Assembly (NCBI GenBank): GCA_031001845.1
Contig: JARNGD010000092.1
Location: forward strand, 1-64,000
DNA length: 64,000 nt
Direction: 5' to 3'
Source of the DNA: Achaetomiella virescens
Taxonomy: Eukaryota; Ascomycota; Sordariomycetes; Sordariales; Chaetomiaceae
Below are positions 19,727-31,073 of the stretch, piece by piece. The position numbers were made by a program, and so were the translations under genes. How positions within the stretch are numbered: the first letter of the stretch is position 1; each line of letters starts with the position of its first letter. The notes under the pieces are model-generated. The model had not been told where the DNA came from and did not search any database. It saw only the letters and a list, made by a program, of their open reading frames with translations.

Positions 19727-22700
19727 CTAACTAGGCGTCGAACAATCATTGATCAAGTCCCAAGCTAGTCGGCATTTAGCCTCGTTTGCTTGCCAATGCT
19801 TCTCCCAATGATTCCACGGCGCCAAAAAACAGTACGGATCTGAGTCGTGCTTTGGGGTCGATATGAGCCTCAGGACCTTCCTCATCTCTTCGCATCTCTT
19901 GATTTTCTTCCTCGTCCTATCCTGGATGGCGCTCACCCGGACCGAGAGGTCCAGAACCGTCGCGGCCATGCCGGCGGCAATCGGCGTGGCGAAGGAAGTT
20001 CCAGATTTGTACACCTTTTTGTACATCGCCTGTCGAGTCTTCCCCGCGCCCACCCACCGCCTCCACCAGCAGCTCCAGGCCCGTGCCAAGGGTCATGAAG
20101 TTGGGACCGCTCTCCGGTGGCGGGTTGATGCCGGCGTCGTTCCCCTTGCCATCTGACGCGTGAATGCATATCACCCATGGGTCATATCGCGCTGGGAACG
20201 CGCGTCTCTCGTTCTTGCCATTGTTGGAGGCTGCCGCAAACATGATCCGAGGTGCCTTCATCGATGCATTCCGAATCGCATCTTGGATAATGTCGACCAG
20301 GTCTTTGAAGTCCTGCAGGGCTCTGCACTCCTCGGCTTGGTTTGCGTCAGGAAGAGGTGGGGGGGGGCTTAGCCCAAATGACATTGATATAATGTCCACG
20401 TTCCATGCCTCCACTGCGTGTTCGATGGCCTAGTTATGTAATTATCATTAATCAAATGGTTCAGTCGCCATATCAATTGACCGAGAATTTATCACTTAGG
20501 TCTTCGCCTTCTCGAACCCTCTGGTACGCCTTTGTGGCCATTGATGGGAGAGCTTACCTTGGCAATATTTTGGGCCTGGTACGACCTGAAGCTGGTACTT
20601 TGAAAAACCTTCTCGACGTATATCTCCGCTTCGGGAGCCGCTTTGTGGAGAAGGTAGGCGCAGTTTGTTCCGTGTAGCCCGTCATCCTCGTCTTTGACGT
20701 CGTTTGTGCTGCCCCCAGCTGTGGCACCATTCCCCCTTGACGCGTCCCTTTACCTTTGCCTCCTGTATGCCTGGATGCCCAAAGTCGATCCCAGTATCGA
20801 GAACCGCTATGCGGATCCGTCGTGGCGATTCTACCCCTGATTCGATGACGCGATCAGTGACGAAGCGCGAGTATGACTCGTGAAAATCTTCGAGCAACTG
20901 GAAGAATCCCGCTGCCCTTGCGATCTCTCTGCGAAATTTGGGGCCTGGTTAGCACTCCAGACCAGGCCTCGTCGACCGCGAGAGGCTTTCCAGCGAAGCT
21001 TTACCTTGACCCTTCCACGACATCTTCGCAGTCGAATAACGCAACCTGATGCTGAGCCGTGACGAGACCGGTGCTTCGAGAGGGAAATTCCCCTTTTGAA
21101 GTGTCAAGAATGACAGTCGTAACCGAAGGGTTCTTGGCCGGATTTACTATAGTGACAATGGAGGATTCTTCAACCACCGTCTTTCCTGAGACGTGCACGG
21201 TGTCTGCGTCGGTAAGACCGCTCTTGCGAGGCTGGACCGATTCTCCCAGAGTCAACCTGCTGTCGATCTGAGAGAGGATATCTGTGAACACCAGTTTCCA
21301 AGCAATCTCCATGCGTGGGCTTGACCGTGATGTCGTTGCGTGCTTCTGATAGAGCGTGTGGAAATCTAAGCAATTTTGCGCTGCGCGCAGGAAGGGCAGG
21401 ATCTCCCGGTCTACATCATCTCCGGAGGTCACCGTCCGCATGTAGTCCTCTACGAGCCTCCGGTGCGTTTTCCATCCTGCACGGAAAGCTCTTTCCGAAT
21501 GGCAAGCGGCCTTGAGGCTCCTGAGGCGCTCTCCGCGCGCGATCTGCAATAACATCTTCGCCAACAGAGTAAAAGGAGGTAGCGGTTGCAGGTCATCGTC
21601 GTCAGCCCCACGATCGCGAGAGAGGTCCCATCTAGCAAGTGACAGACTCTCCGGCCCGCTGTTGTCCTTGTTTGCATTAATCGAAACGAATACCATGGAT
21701 TCCTCGTCGTGGGGCTTGGAGGAATGAATGCGCTTTGGATTCCAGGTACCGATAATGTGATTGAAATCCATGGACAACATCAAGCCGAGGACGAGCTTGA
21801 CAGCGAGTGCCTTGCGCTGATCGATCCCGAACACAGCAGCATTGCCGCCAGCTCGCAGTAGCAGCTCCATGGTTGGTTTCCTTGCAAAGTAGCCGTCCTT
21901 GACCAAAGTCCAGAAGCTGTCGGCCGGGAACTTGAAGCTGCCATCGTGTCTTCGCCCCGATGTTGGATCTTTGGGGATATAAACTGGTATCTCGCCGGGG
22001 TCAGTGGCCTCTGAAGCTTCCGAGACGTAGAATTTAAGGTCCTTGTCATTATCGTGGGCATTGCTCAGGGCCTTGCAGAGTCGTTGCTTTTTGCATGCAT
22101 CGAGTGTTCCGACCTGTCGGTGGCGATGTCAGTCTCGGAAGCTTCAGGTATCTGGAGTGAACCCTGGCATCTGATCCTGTTCACGCCATGCGATTAGCCG
22201 ACTTACTGAAGTAAATATGCGTTTGCCGGCTGCCAATCACTACGCAGGCAGCTCATGAAGAAGAGCTGAATTGGCAGATCCTTTCTTGCATCCACAGAGT
22301 TGCGGTCCGAGACATCCTCCCATTCCGGCAGCTGCAAGAAGATCTTGTGTTCCGCGAGTTCGCGATGAGGGCACACTCTGAATTGCGAGAATATCGCGCG
22401 AAACGCAGCGGAAGCCTGCCGCCGAAACTTTTGGAGTGCGGCAAACGAGGCGAACGATCAGAGGTAAGGTTCTGGCCCGGTCGCGCTGCAAGATTATCGA
22501 GCGATCCAACCGAGAACTGAAGGTTATCGACGAAGCTGTTGAACTCTAGGAACCGACTTCTCATAAGCTCAACTTCGGCAAGCATTCGCTGTCTGGTTTT
22601 CCTATGAGGCCGCGCTTGTGCCGGATCGCGCAGCGAGTCGAAAGCAGCCGCCGTATCGGGGGCTTCGCTGACGTTGAAGAGGAAGGGCGTCGGCGCAGAC

Positions 22701-23363
22701 CCAGGTGTGGGAATAAGTTCTAAATATTCAGTATCCGGAAGCGATTGAACATGTTGGATAAGGCGAGTCAGCCTTGGATAGCTCATGGCCTTGTCTGGAG
22801 GCCCTAGCTGGACCGGAACCAGAGCCGGATTAACTCGCGCTTCGAGGAGCGAGCACAAAGCTCTGAAGAAGCGATAGTGCTCGGCCGCTTGACGAAGGAG
22901 CCGAGTAGCTTGCTGTGTCAGTCCAAGACTGCGCTGGCGCTAGCCCGCGGGGTCCCGTGCTTGCGGTGATGGAGACCGGTGAATCATCCCTGACTGAGTC
23001 GATGCTGTCGTTGCTGGATTCGTCGTCAGATTCGGAGTCCGATTCGAGGCTTGACTGAGACGCGTCGTCTGGTAGTTCCTCTTCAATATAGAGCAAGAGT
23101 TGGAGTCGCAGAATCGTGAATGTCATGCGAATCTGGACGTCGAGGTGGCGGAGGGCAGTCCAGAGCTCGTACATACGGGTGCTGCCGGCTGCCGGTGGAG
23201 TTGCTTGACGGTGGCGGAAGCGGTGACTGCTCTGGCGCAGCCTGTCGATCAACTCCCACGCGGCGCTGTCGCCTATGCCTCCGCTAGCTGTCGCTAACAT
23301 CGCACAGATCTCGTGGCCTCGAACGTTGCTTGCCGAGATGAGGATATCCGACCAAGTCAGCAT
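19727..23363 (-). pseudogene. Intracellular subtilisin (S8) protein with NLR-type helical N-terminus, two frameshifts
   Basis: The first in-frame ATG is at 23363 (MLTWSDILIS). The N-terminal two thirds is helical with an acidic Ser/Asp/Glu linker (about 22980-23060) and a region like the DUF7580 domain of fungal NLR-type proteins (IFLQLPEWEDVS, LPIQLFFMSCLRSDWQP, GTLDACKKQRLCKAL, WTLVKDGYFARKPTMELLLR). The C-terminus is a subtilisin domain with Asp in IAVLDTGIDFGHP, His in GLHGTNCA, Asn in FAAASNNGKN and Ser in SGTSFATPIAAG. Clear introns: 20929-21004 (GTAAAG, branch GCTAAC) and 20430-20557 (GTAAGC). One more lies near 22110-22210. Frame is lost at a G5 run near 20740 and an A5 run near 20010. 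No signal peptide, so a cytosolic protease is expected. It diverges from the C2H2/NACHT genes at 23.9 kb. Confidence 0.72.
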
Positions 23364-23506
23364 TAAGCCGGAAATTGCGGGTCTGCGGTCAGGCTTGCGC
23401 GCCAAGCGGTCGAAACCGGCCTCAGCTGAGTATGCATGCCCGCCGGGCGCGCCCCCGCTTCGTCGCTGACGCAACCATCATCGGAATCTTGGCCAACCGG
23501 TAAGTA

Positions 23507-23610
23507 CATGATAAGCGAGCGAGCACCTCACATTAACAAGATTTGGTGACTTGCACACAAAAATACTAGTGAACTGTTAGTCGCCATGAGGCTTTATTGG
23601 CCTTATCATA
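23507..23610. mobile_element. Short MITE, catgataagcgagcg family
   Basis: A 104-bp element starting catgataagcgagcg after TA (23505-23506) and ending ggccttatcata before TA (23611-23612). Only about 15 bp of terminal repeat is recognisable. It lies in the gap between the two divergent NLR-type genes, within their presumed shared promoter region. Confidence 0.7.
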
Positions 23611-23734
23611 TACGTTAACGTTACATTGCAAAGCAGGTCACCACCATCCATCGGTGTCTGCGGCGCGTAAACGGGCAGGGCGACTATCTTGGAACGGCGA
23701 TTTACGTCAACCACAGCCGGCCATTGCCTTTTTC

Positions 23735-23770
23735 TTATTTTATTTTATTTTATTTTATTTTATTTTATTT
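23735..23770 (+). repeat. (ATTTT)n microsatellite
   Basis: About seven copies of attttatttt-type pentamers just upstream of the plus-strand C2H2-type gene. Confidence 0.95.
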
Positions 23771-23870
23771 TCGCTGACTGCGCGGGGCGCCATGGCGGCA
23801 ATCGCGGGACAAGGCAAGACTGCCGGCGACGTCGAGGCCGAGCGGGGTCTTGACCCGGACAACGAACACG

Positions 23871-25800
23871 ATGAGCGCCGATTTCGATCATGGTCACAGT
23901 CTGCGAGTCAAACTTCTTAAGGAGCCTTCAAATTCATGGCGTCGATCAGAGAACAAAATATGCAGACATCCTACGGAAATTGCAGGCCAAGTTCGTCGAC
24001 TGGGCTGCGTACCTCGGTGTCTTCGCTGTAAAGAGTGCTAGCCTCGACCACCGCCTGAAACAGCACCAGCAATATCGCGACCTGGTGCTATTGGTCTTGG
24101 ACACGCTGAACAGTAGCCTTCTTCAAAGTAAGCCAGAGCCTCTCGCTTTCTGAAAACTGCAGGCTTACACCTTGTTAGTCCTGACAGAGCCCACGGACGC
24201 AGAGTCGGACTCGTCTTCGGATGACGAGGTCGACCGACGCCTAGTCGAGCTTACTGGCATTCAAAAGTCGATAAACGAGCTCGATCGACTCGCAATACAT
24301 ATTCGGCAGTCATCTACATCCGCTCTCGACGCCGGGTCAAGGCGTTTTGGAGCACGGAAGACAGCCGAAGTTGCGTCATTTGAGGCCCTAGCCACGCTTA
24401 CAGTTAATGGTCTCTACCCGGACGCCTCTGAGATCCTTCGTCAGGCCTGAGCACGTCAATGACGCAGCGATATACCAGGCTGCTTTACTGGAGATCCCAT
24501 GACAAGAAATTACGCGCTGACCGCCGCAGTCTGGGGCAGCCTCGTGCTGATCGCGTGCAAAGCAAGTCGGAACACCGCCTGGGTCTGCCGCCGAGCCGTC
24601 GCAGCATCAGCAGCGGTTCCCAAACAATGCTTCGGATCACCCGAAGCCCGAAACCACTACAGAAAACAAAGGCACCTCTTTGTTGTCTGGGACTATTCTG
24701 TCGGATACGGCATCCCACCTCGCCCAGCCGCTGGCAGCAGGTCTGATGCCCCGCCAAGGCGAGCCACTGCAACAACTGTTTTCGCAAGCGGAGCCAGTTC
24801 CTCCCCTCCCAAAATCGAAGACGGGGAAGATCAAAAGCCCTGTCCTTTCTGCCGAAAGAATATTTCCAGGGCTGATCTCGCGGACGTTGGGTGGTGGAGG
24901 TGAGCCGCGCCCTCGACTTCGGGCAATACAGCGAATTTCTTTCGGTAGACAGTCCATGCTGACCTAATGACACAGAAAACATGTGAATGGCGACTTGTTT
25001 CCGTTTATATGCGTTTCGTGACATGTTCAGAGGCCCCCGTTTTTGCCAGTCGATCCGAATGGATAGCCCACACGGAACGTGATCACGGCGCCTTTGGTCA
25101 TCGCGCCCGAGCATTCCGAATCGCCCTGGACCAGAACATGCGGAACCCGAATCTCAGGTGGAGTCGGGTCTGGGTCAACTCACGGATATGTGTCCACTTT
25201 GCTCCTGCCTGCCTCTCGATAAGCCTGGAGACGTCCGAACCGGGTTTCAACAACCCACGGCCGTCGCAGCAAAAACCTCGAACTCGCCGGAAGGGACACT
25301 GCCGCTTGGTATTGAGAAGATATATCTCAAGAGCCATCCGACAGCAGCAGCAACACGAAAAAGTCGGTGCGGTTCGAGATCACGGACGGGGATTCTGAGC
25401 CGGCAGGTGAGGGCAGCAGTCAGCTCCCATCCGGCACGGGGTCTATAGAGGCAGGGGATAGTGGTTCACAGAAGGCAGCCAACATTGCGATGTTGAACCA
25501 CATCGCTGATCACTTGCAGTTCCTGGCCCTGGTCACACCACGGCTCTTCAACAGAGAGCTCGCAGACGGGGACGTACAGGATTTTTCCAGCTCGCAAGCC
25601 ATCAGCAGCGAGGGGGGTTCTGGAAAGAGGAGTACTTTGGACGACGAACTCGAACCACGTGAAGAAACCATTTGAATGTTCTGCAAGAGAACGCCCCGCT
25701 CGAAGCAGAGAGCACGCAGCTTCCCCGGAAATCATCCCGGATTCCGCGTCCGACGGTTGGCGCGATGTTCACCGCTATGATGAAGTCCCCGTGGAGATAA
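23871..25800 (+). pseudogene. C2H2-type fungal protein (acuF-like regulatory family), frameshifted
   Basis: Reading from the ATG at 23871 and joining frames: LRKLQAKFVDWAAYLGVFAV, SASLDHRLKQHQQYRDLV, a probable intron (GTAAGCC near 24128 to an AG before 24180), an acidic DAESDSSSDDEVDRRL linker, RQSSTSALDAGSRRFG, and MTQRYTRLLYWRSHDKKL. A Cys-rich part follows (KPCPFCRKNISRADL, CEWRLVS, FASRSEWIAHTERDHG, DMCPLCSCLPLD) and a final HIADHLQFLALVTPRLF motif. This is the layout of the large fungal family often annotated as oxidoreductase acuF-like C2H2 proteins, which frequently sit at the N-terminus of, or next to, NLR proteins. It is co-oriented with the NACHT-WD40 gene starting about 100 bp later and may be its N-terminal domain. 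At least four frame changes. Confidence 0.65.
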
Positions 25801-25889
25801 ACTGCTGCAGGAGATTATAATATCGGGAGCCTTCCAGTCACACTTAGCCAAAGGCACAGCTACGCGCTTTGATGTAGGCTTCCTTTCTC

Positions 25890-28800
25890 TTATCGTGGGA
25901 CAAAGCTACTTCAGGATTATCTATACGTTATCGACTGACTCGGGAACAGTATTCGAGGGAGACATACGATGCTTGCAGACTTGCGTCTCACTGATCCTCA
26001 CCTCGACAAGACGCGCCTCGAGCAGACGAAAGGCGGACTCTTGCGCGACTCGTATCGCTGGATCCTGTACAACTCAGATTCCAACGATGGTGCCTTGACC
26101 CAGGAGATCCGCTTGCTTTGGATTAAGGGCGACGCCGGCATGGGTAAACAATGCTGCTGTGCGGCATCATTAGCGTGACTGGAGCGTCGTATAACTGCCG
26201 TTGAAGCCTACAATGGCCACTTGGCCTACTTCTTCTGCCAAGTCACCGATTCTCGCCTCAACAACGCAACCGCCGTGCTGCGCGGCCTGATCTATCTGCT
26301 CATCAACCAGCAGCCATCGCTCCTCCCACACCTGCGTAAGAAGTACGACCTCGCGGGTAAATCGCTTTTCGACGGCGTCGACGCCTGGGCCGCCTTGTCC
26401 GGATATCCTCGAGAACATACTGCGAGATCCGACCCTGCAGACAACTTATGTGGTCATCGATGCCCTCGACGAATGCGTCGCAAATCTGCCAAAGCTCTTA
26501 GATTTCATCGTCCGTAGCTTGTCGTCAGCTACTCGTGTAAAATGGTTGTTATCAAGCCGTAACGCGCCCGATATACAGGAGAACTGTGGTTGGACGACGG
26601 ACAGACCAGGCTGGGTCTCGATCTGAAGGACAATGCCGAGCACATCTCTCTCGCGGTGGACGCGTACATCGACTACAAGCTGTCCTGTCTCGGGACAGTC
26701 TGGGATGATGGCGTGTTGAAAGCTCAAGTACGAGATATCCTGCGCCAGAAGGCGAATGGCACATTTCTCTGGGTCGCCCTAGTGGCCCGGGAGCTTGAGA
26801 GGGTCCAAAGTTGGGATGTTCTGAATGTAATCAACGAGGTTCCGGCAGATCTGGGTCGTTCTACCATCGCATGCTGGACCAGATCCAACGGCTCCCGAGG
26901 AGGGAATTGGAATTTTGCAACCTCATACTTTCAGCTGCCGCTGTCGCATACCGTCCACTTCGCCTAGCTGAAATAGGCGGCATGGCTGGATTGCCGGAAC
27001 AAATTTCGGGATCAACGGACACGGTTGGAAAGATTGTGGCCATGTGCGGTTCGTTCCTCACAGTCCGAGATGATCAAGTTTACTTTATCCATCAATCGGC
27101 CAAGGACTACTTGAGCGCTTCACCCATAATCATCCCCACTGGCACCGCAGACACTCATTACGGCTTATTCATTCGATCAATGAGACTCATGTCAAGTGCG
27201 TTACGGCGCGATATATACGGCTTGCGCATCCCAGGGTTTCCGATCAGCCAAGTCGAAGTACCAGAACCAGACCCATTGGCTGCGGTGCGTTACTCATGCG
27301 TGTATTGGGTTGACCACTTCTGTGAGTCCGTTTCGAGCACGCGACAGGAGGTCGAACTACATGAGGGCGACCTACACGAGGGTGACCTACCGGGTCACGC
27401 CGCTATCCATACCTTTCTGAAAGAGAAGTACCTTTACTGGCTCGAGGCTATCAGCCTACTCCGAAGCATGCCAGCAGGAGTCATTGCCATGGGAAAGCTC
27501 GAGGGCCTGTTTGTGAGTATATGGAGTAAATCTAGCATAGAGAGGTTACTGACATGTCCAGGGACGCATGGAGCAGCGGTTACTGATGGGCCTCGTTCGA
27601 GATGCGCGTCGGTTTATTCTCAGTTACAAATGGGTGATTGAGAACGCTCCACTCCAAGCTTATACATCGGCCCTCGTGTTTGCTCCGAGTCACAGTTTAG
27701 TGAGGAAACATTTCAAGGCCGAAGAGCCGGGTTGGATTACAACTAAGCCGATTGTGGAAGCGGATTGGAATGCACACCTCCAAACGCTGGAGGGCCATAG
27801 CAACTCGGTCTGCTCGGTGGCCTTCTCTCCCGATGGCCACCGACTGGCCTCAGCTTCGGATGATCGCACCATCAAGATCTGGGATTCAGCTACGGGTAGC
27901 TGCCTCCAGACATTAGAGGCCATAGCAGTTCGGTCCGGTCGGTGGCTTTCTCACCTGATGATCAGCGACTGGCGTCAGGTTCGGCCGATAAGACCATCAA
28001 GATCTGGGATCCCGCCTCGGCCGCTGCCTTCAAACGCTAGAGGGACATAGCGACTGGGTCTGCTCGGTAGCCTTCTCGCCCAATGGTCACCGACTGGCCT
28101 CGGCCTCGCTCGATCGCACTATCATGATCTGGGATTCAGCTATAGGTAGCTGCCTCCAAACGCTAGAGGACCATAGCAGTCCGGTCTACTCGGTGGCCTT
28201 TCCCCCGATGGCCACCGACTGGCCTCAGCTTCGGACGATCGCACCATCAAGATCTGGGATTCAGCCACGAGCAGCTGCCTCCAGACATTAAAGGGCTATA
28301 ACAGTTCGGTCCGGTCGGTGGCTTTCTCGCCTGCTGGCCAGCGGCTAGCCTCAGCTTTGGACGATCGCACCATCATGATCTGGAATTCAGCCTCGGGCCG
28401 CTGCCTCCAAACGCTGGAGGGCCATAGCAACTCGGTCAGCTCAGTGGCCTTCTCGCCCAGTGGTCACCGACTGGCCTCGGCCTCGGTCGATCGCACCATC
28501 AAGATCTGGGATTTAGCCACGGGTAGCTGCCTCCAGACATTAGAGGGCCATAGCAGTTGGGTCAGGTCGGTGGCTTTTTCACCTAATGATCAGCGACTAG
28601 CGTCAGGTTCGGCCGATAAGACTATTAAGATCTGGGATCCCGCCTCGGGACCCTACCTCCAAACGCTGGAGGGCCATAGCAACTCGGTCAACTCAGTGGC
28701 CTTCTCGCTCAATGGCCACCGGCTGGTCTCAGCTTCGGACGATCGCACCATCAAGATCTGGGATTCAGCCACGGGTAGCTGCCTCCAAACGCTAGAGGGC

Positions 28801-29670
28801 CATAGCAGTTCGGTCAGGTCGGTAGCCTTCTCCCCGGATGGCCAGCGGCTAGCCTCAGCTTCGGAGGACGATACTATTAAGATCTGGGATCCCACTTCGG
28901 GTAACTGCTTCCAAACGCTAAAGGGCCATAGCAAATGGGTCTGGTCGGTGGCCTTCTCCATAATAGCCAGCGACTCGCTTCAGGTTCGTTCGACAAGACC
29001 ATCAAGGTCTGGGATCTCGCCTCAGCGACCTGCTTCCAAACGCTAGAGGGACATAGCAACTGGGTCACTTCTGTGGCCTTCTCGCCCGATGGCCAGAAAC
29101 TGGCGTCAGGTTCAGCCGATTACCATCAAGGTCTGGGATCCCGCCTTAGGGACCTGCTTCCAAACGCTGGAGGGACATAGCAACTGGGTCACTTCTGTGG
29201 CCTTCTCGCCCGATGGCCAGAAACTGGCGTCAGGTTCAGCCGATAATATCTTCAAGTTCTGGGATCCTGCCTCGGGCCGCTGCCTCTGGACGTTTGATGT
29301 CGGTACCTTAATAACCCATTTGTCATTTGACCATACCGGCTCCTACATACTTACCGATATTGGACATATTAAAATACCTATAGCCTCTGTCGAAAACCTG
29401 ATTGAGCCACATGATACAGAGAGGCAGAGCTTTGGCTTGACCCAGGATCGGACTTGGATTACTTGCAATGGCCAGAACGTGTTATGGCTGCCGTCAGAAT
29501 ACCGACCGGGGTGCGTTGCCTTCAAAGGACGGATGATCCATCGGCTGTCGGTCGGGGCGAGTGTTTGTTATCGGTCTCTCACGAGATGTTTAGCGCATTC
29601 CAGATCTCACGTTCCTTATAGTCAATTCGTTTCACTAGCGGACACCAAAAGGGTACAGGAGGACAGGTAA
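25890..29670 (+). pseudogene. NACHT-WD40 NLR (HET-E/HNWD type), indel-decayed
   Basis: Order: linker with DLRLTDPHLDKTRLEQTKGG and LLRDSYRWIL (about 25980); Walker A read as LLWIKGDAGMGK but followed by Gln through a 1-nt loss; LAYFFCQVTDSRLNNAT; Walker B VVIDALDECV near 26452; LLSSRNAPDI; VWDDGVLKAQVRDILRQK; FIHQSAKDYLSASP; DPLAAVRYSCVYWVDHFCE; an intron 27514-27561 (GTGAGT ... GTCCAG); LVRDARRFILSYKWVIENAP; then twelve WD40 repeats and a C-terminal cap ending at a TAA at 29668. STAND NTPases of this type detect non-self or pathogen cues and trigger cell death. At least six frameshifts occur before the WD40 part and four inside it, so no full-length protein can be made from the sequence as given. 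Confidence 0.9.
27776..29290 (+). repeat. Twelve near-identical WD40-coding repeats, 126-nt unit
   Basis: Units beginning caaacgct/cagacatt followed by a GH-encoding ggccat start at 27781, 27907, 28031, 28157, 28282, 28408, 28534, 28660, 28786, 28912, 29037 and 29161, with the cap at 29287. Each encodes 42 residues (LQTLEGHS ... VAFSPDG ... RLASAS ... TIKIWD). Spacings of 124 or 125 locate small deletions in repeats 2, 4, 10 and 11. The high identity between units is typical of WD40 arrays of fungal incompatibility NLRs, which change copy number rapidly. Confidence 0.95.
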
Positions 29671-30190
29671 ATTTATAGGAGTTTTATAGAGCTTTTGCAC
29701 CTTCCATAGACGTTGGGATGACACCTTTTTTCCTCGTGAAGCCAGGGTTATCAGCCTTCCATAGCGGCGAAGCGACATGCAGTCCGGAGATGCAGACATA
29801 CCTGGAGGTGATTGCGAGTCCCGATAGTCCACTCCCTTGTAGCGCGAGGGCCCCCCAGAGAGCCAGTCGTGACATGCCCAAAAAAACATTCACATTTGTG
29901 CCATGCTGGCTGGTTTCACGCCGGTCATACAAGGAACACCCACAATACTATATAGTCTAGGTGGAAAAGCGCGCTTAGATAGCTCAATTATATACCAAAT
30001 AATAGCCTCCTCTTCTAGTTGAGTGAGCTTCCTCGATTTAGGTGTTGCATCCGATCGGCTAGGCTAGCTAGCGTGTCCACGGTAGTGTCAGTACTAGGCC
30101 TGGGGGTATTGTAGCTGAAGTAAAGGGGTACAAGCAAAGCAGTAGCTATTACTAAGCATAATGAACGAGAGTTAGGGGTCAGAAAGGGGT
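29671..30190. other. Spacer, no supported gene
   Basis: A minus-strand frame near 29690-29930 (RLALWGALALQGSGLSG) is open for about 80 codons but not recognisable. From about 29960 the composition becomes TAG/CTAG-rich, like old repeats. Confidence 0.4.
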
Positions 30191-30461
30191 TGTAACGGTC
30201 CCAGGAGTATATTGCAACTAGCTGGTGACGACTCTAAGAGTACACTGAACTTAGGGAAAGAAAAAGGAAAAGAGGGAAGATAGCTATTCTGGCGTTGAGT
30301 GCTCCCTATGACCAGAGGGGCTGTGGGTCATGTCGTCGCCTGAGTGCCTGGCGCCGTTGTCAGGGGCAACGAGCCCGGGGGTTCGGGCGCCGGGCCGGGG
30401 CCGCGGGCCCGGCTCCTTGGCCGAGGGCCGCCGAGGCCCACATCGGGCTCAGCCCGTTACA
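30191..30461 (+). repeat. Solo LTR, TGTAACGG family, near-TSD GGGG(T/C)
   Basis: A 271-bp copy of the LTR at 19274-19543, from tgtaacggtcccaggag to gctcagcccgttaca. Flanks are ggggt (30186-30190) and ggggc (30462-30466), a target duplication with one transition. Confidence 0.88.
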
Positions 30462-30518
30462 GGGGCTACATTAATCTCTGCCCACCTCCTTCCTCAGGTT
30501 TGCCAATGCCCATCTTAT

Positions 30519-30809
30519 TGTAACGGTCTCAAAAGTATATTTCAACTAGTTGATGACGACTCTATACGTACATCCAATCTTGAAGAGAAAAGAAGAAGAA
30601 GAAGAGAAAGAGAAAGAGGAAGAGGATCATCCCTAATCTGATGACGTAGCCTTTCTGCCTAATTAGAGGAGGCAATAACCCGAAAGAGGTAGGCACTATG
30701 TGGGTCGCTGCCCGCAATATTAGTATTGACGTTTAGGGGCAGAAGTGCGCAACGAGGGTTAGGGTTGGCTGAGGGTCACCGACGCCTGTCCAGGGCTTAG
30801 CCCGTTACA
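30519..30809 (+). repeat. Solo LTR, diverged TGTAACGG family, TSD CTTAT
   Basis: A 291-bp unit from tgtaacggtctcaaaag to ggcttagcccgttaca, flanked by cttat at 30514-30518 and 30810-30814. Shares both ends and the gacgactcta block with the other TGTAACGG LTRs but has a different middle, so it is a subfamily. Confidence 0.9.
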
Positions 30810-30847
30810 CTTATAGTCTGTCGACTAGCCTTGCCTTCCTCTATCCT

Positions 30848-31068
30848 TGTGACGGGTACGTCAGGGGGAGGTGCTGTTGCAACGTGTCATCTCCACAGCC
30901 CCTGGCTCCACAGCCCCTAGCTCTATTACCCCTGCTTGCTCTGTATATAAGCCCTCGATAGGAGAGCTCTTCCAGCTCTTCTTCTTCCTCCTCCTCATCT
31001 TGTGATTTTACACAATAGAGAGGTCTTACCGCAGCCTTGCCTCGGCCAATGGCCCTCTGCTCGTGACA
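30848..31068 (+). repeat. Solo LTR, TGTGACGGG family, TSD ATCCT
   Basis: A 221-bp unit from tgtgacgggtacgtcag to ctgctcgtgaca with atcct duplications (30843-30847 and 31069-31073). A TATA box (ctgtatataagccc) lies near 30950, followed by a pyrimidine-rich stretch where transcription would start. Reverse complement of 19030-19252. Confidence 0.92.
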
Positions 31069-31073
31069 ATCCT

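Noticed and set aside
27776..29290. Regular 126-nt repeats as a CRISPR-like or satellite array
   Set aside because: Units encode complete WD40 repeats in frame with an NLR, with no spacers.
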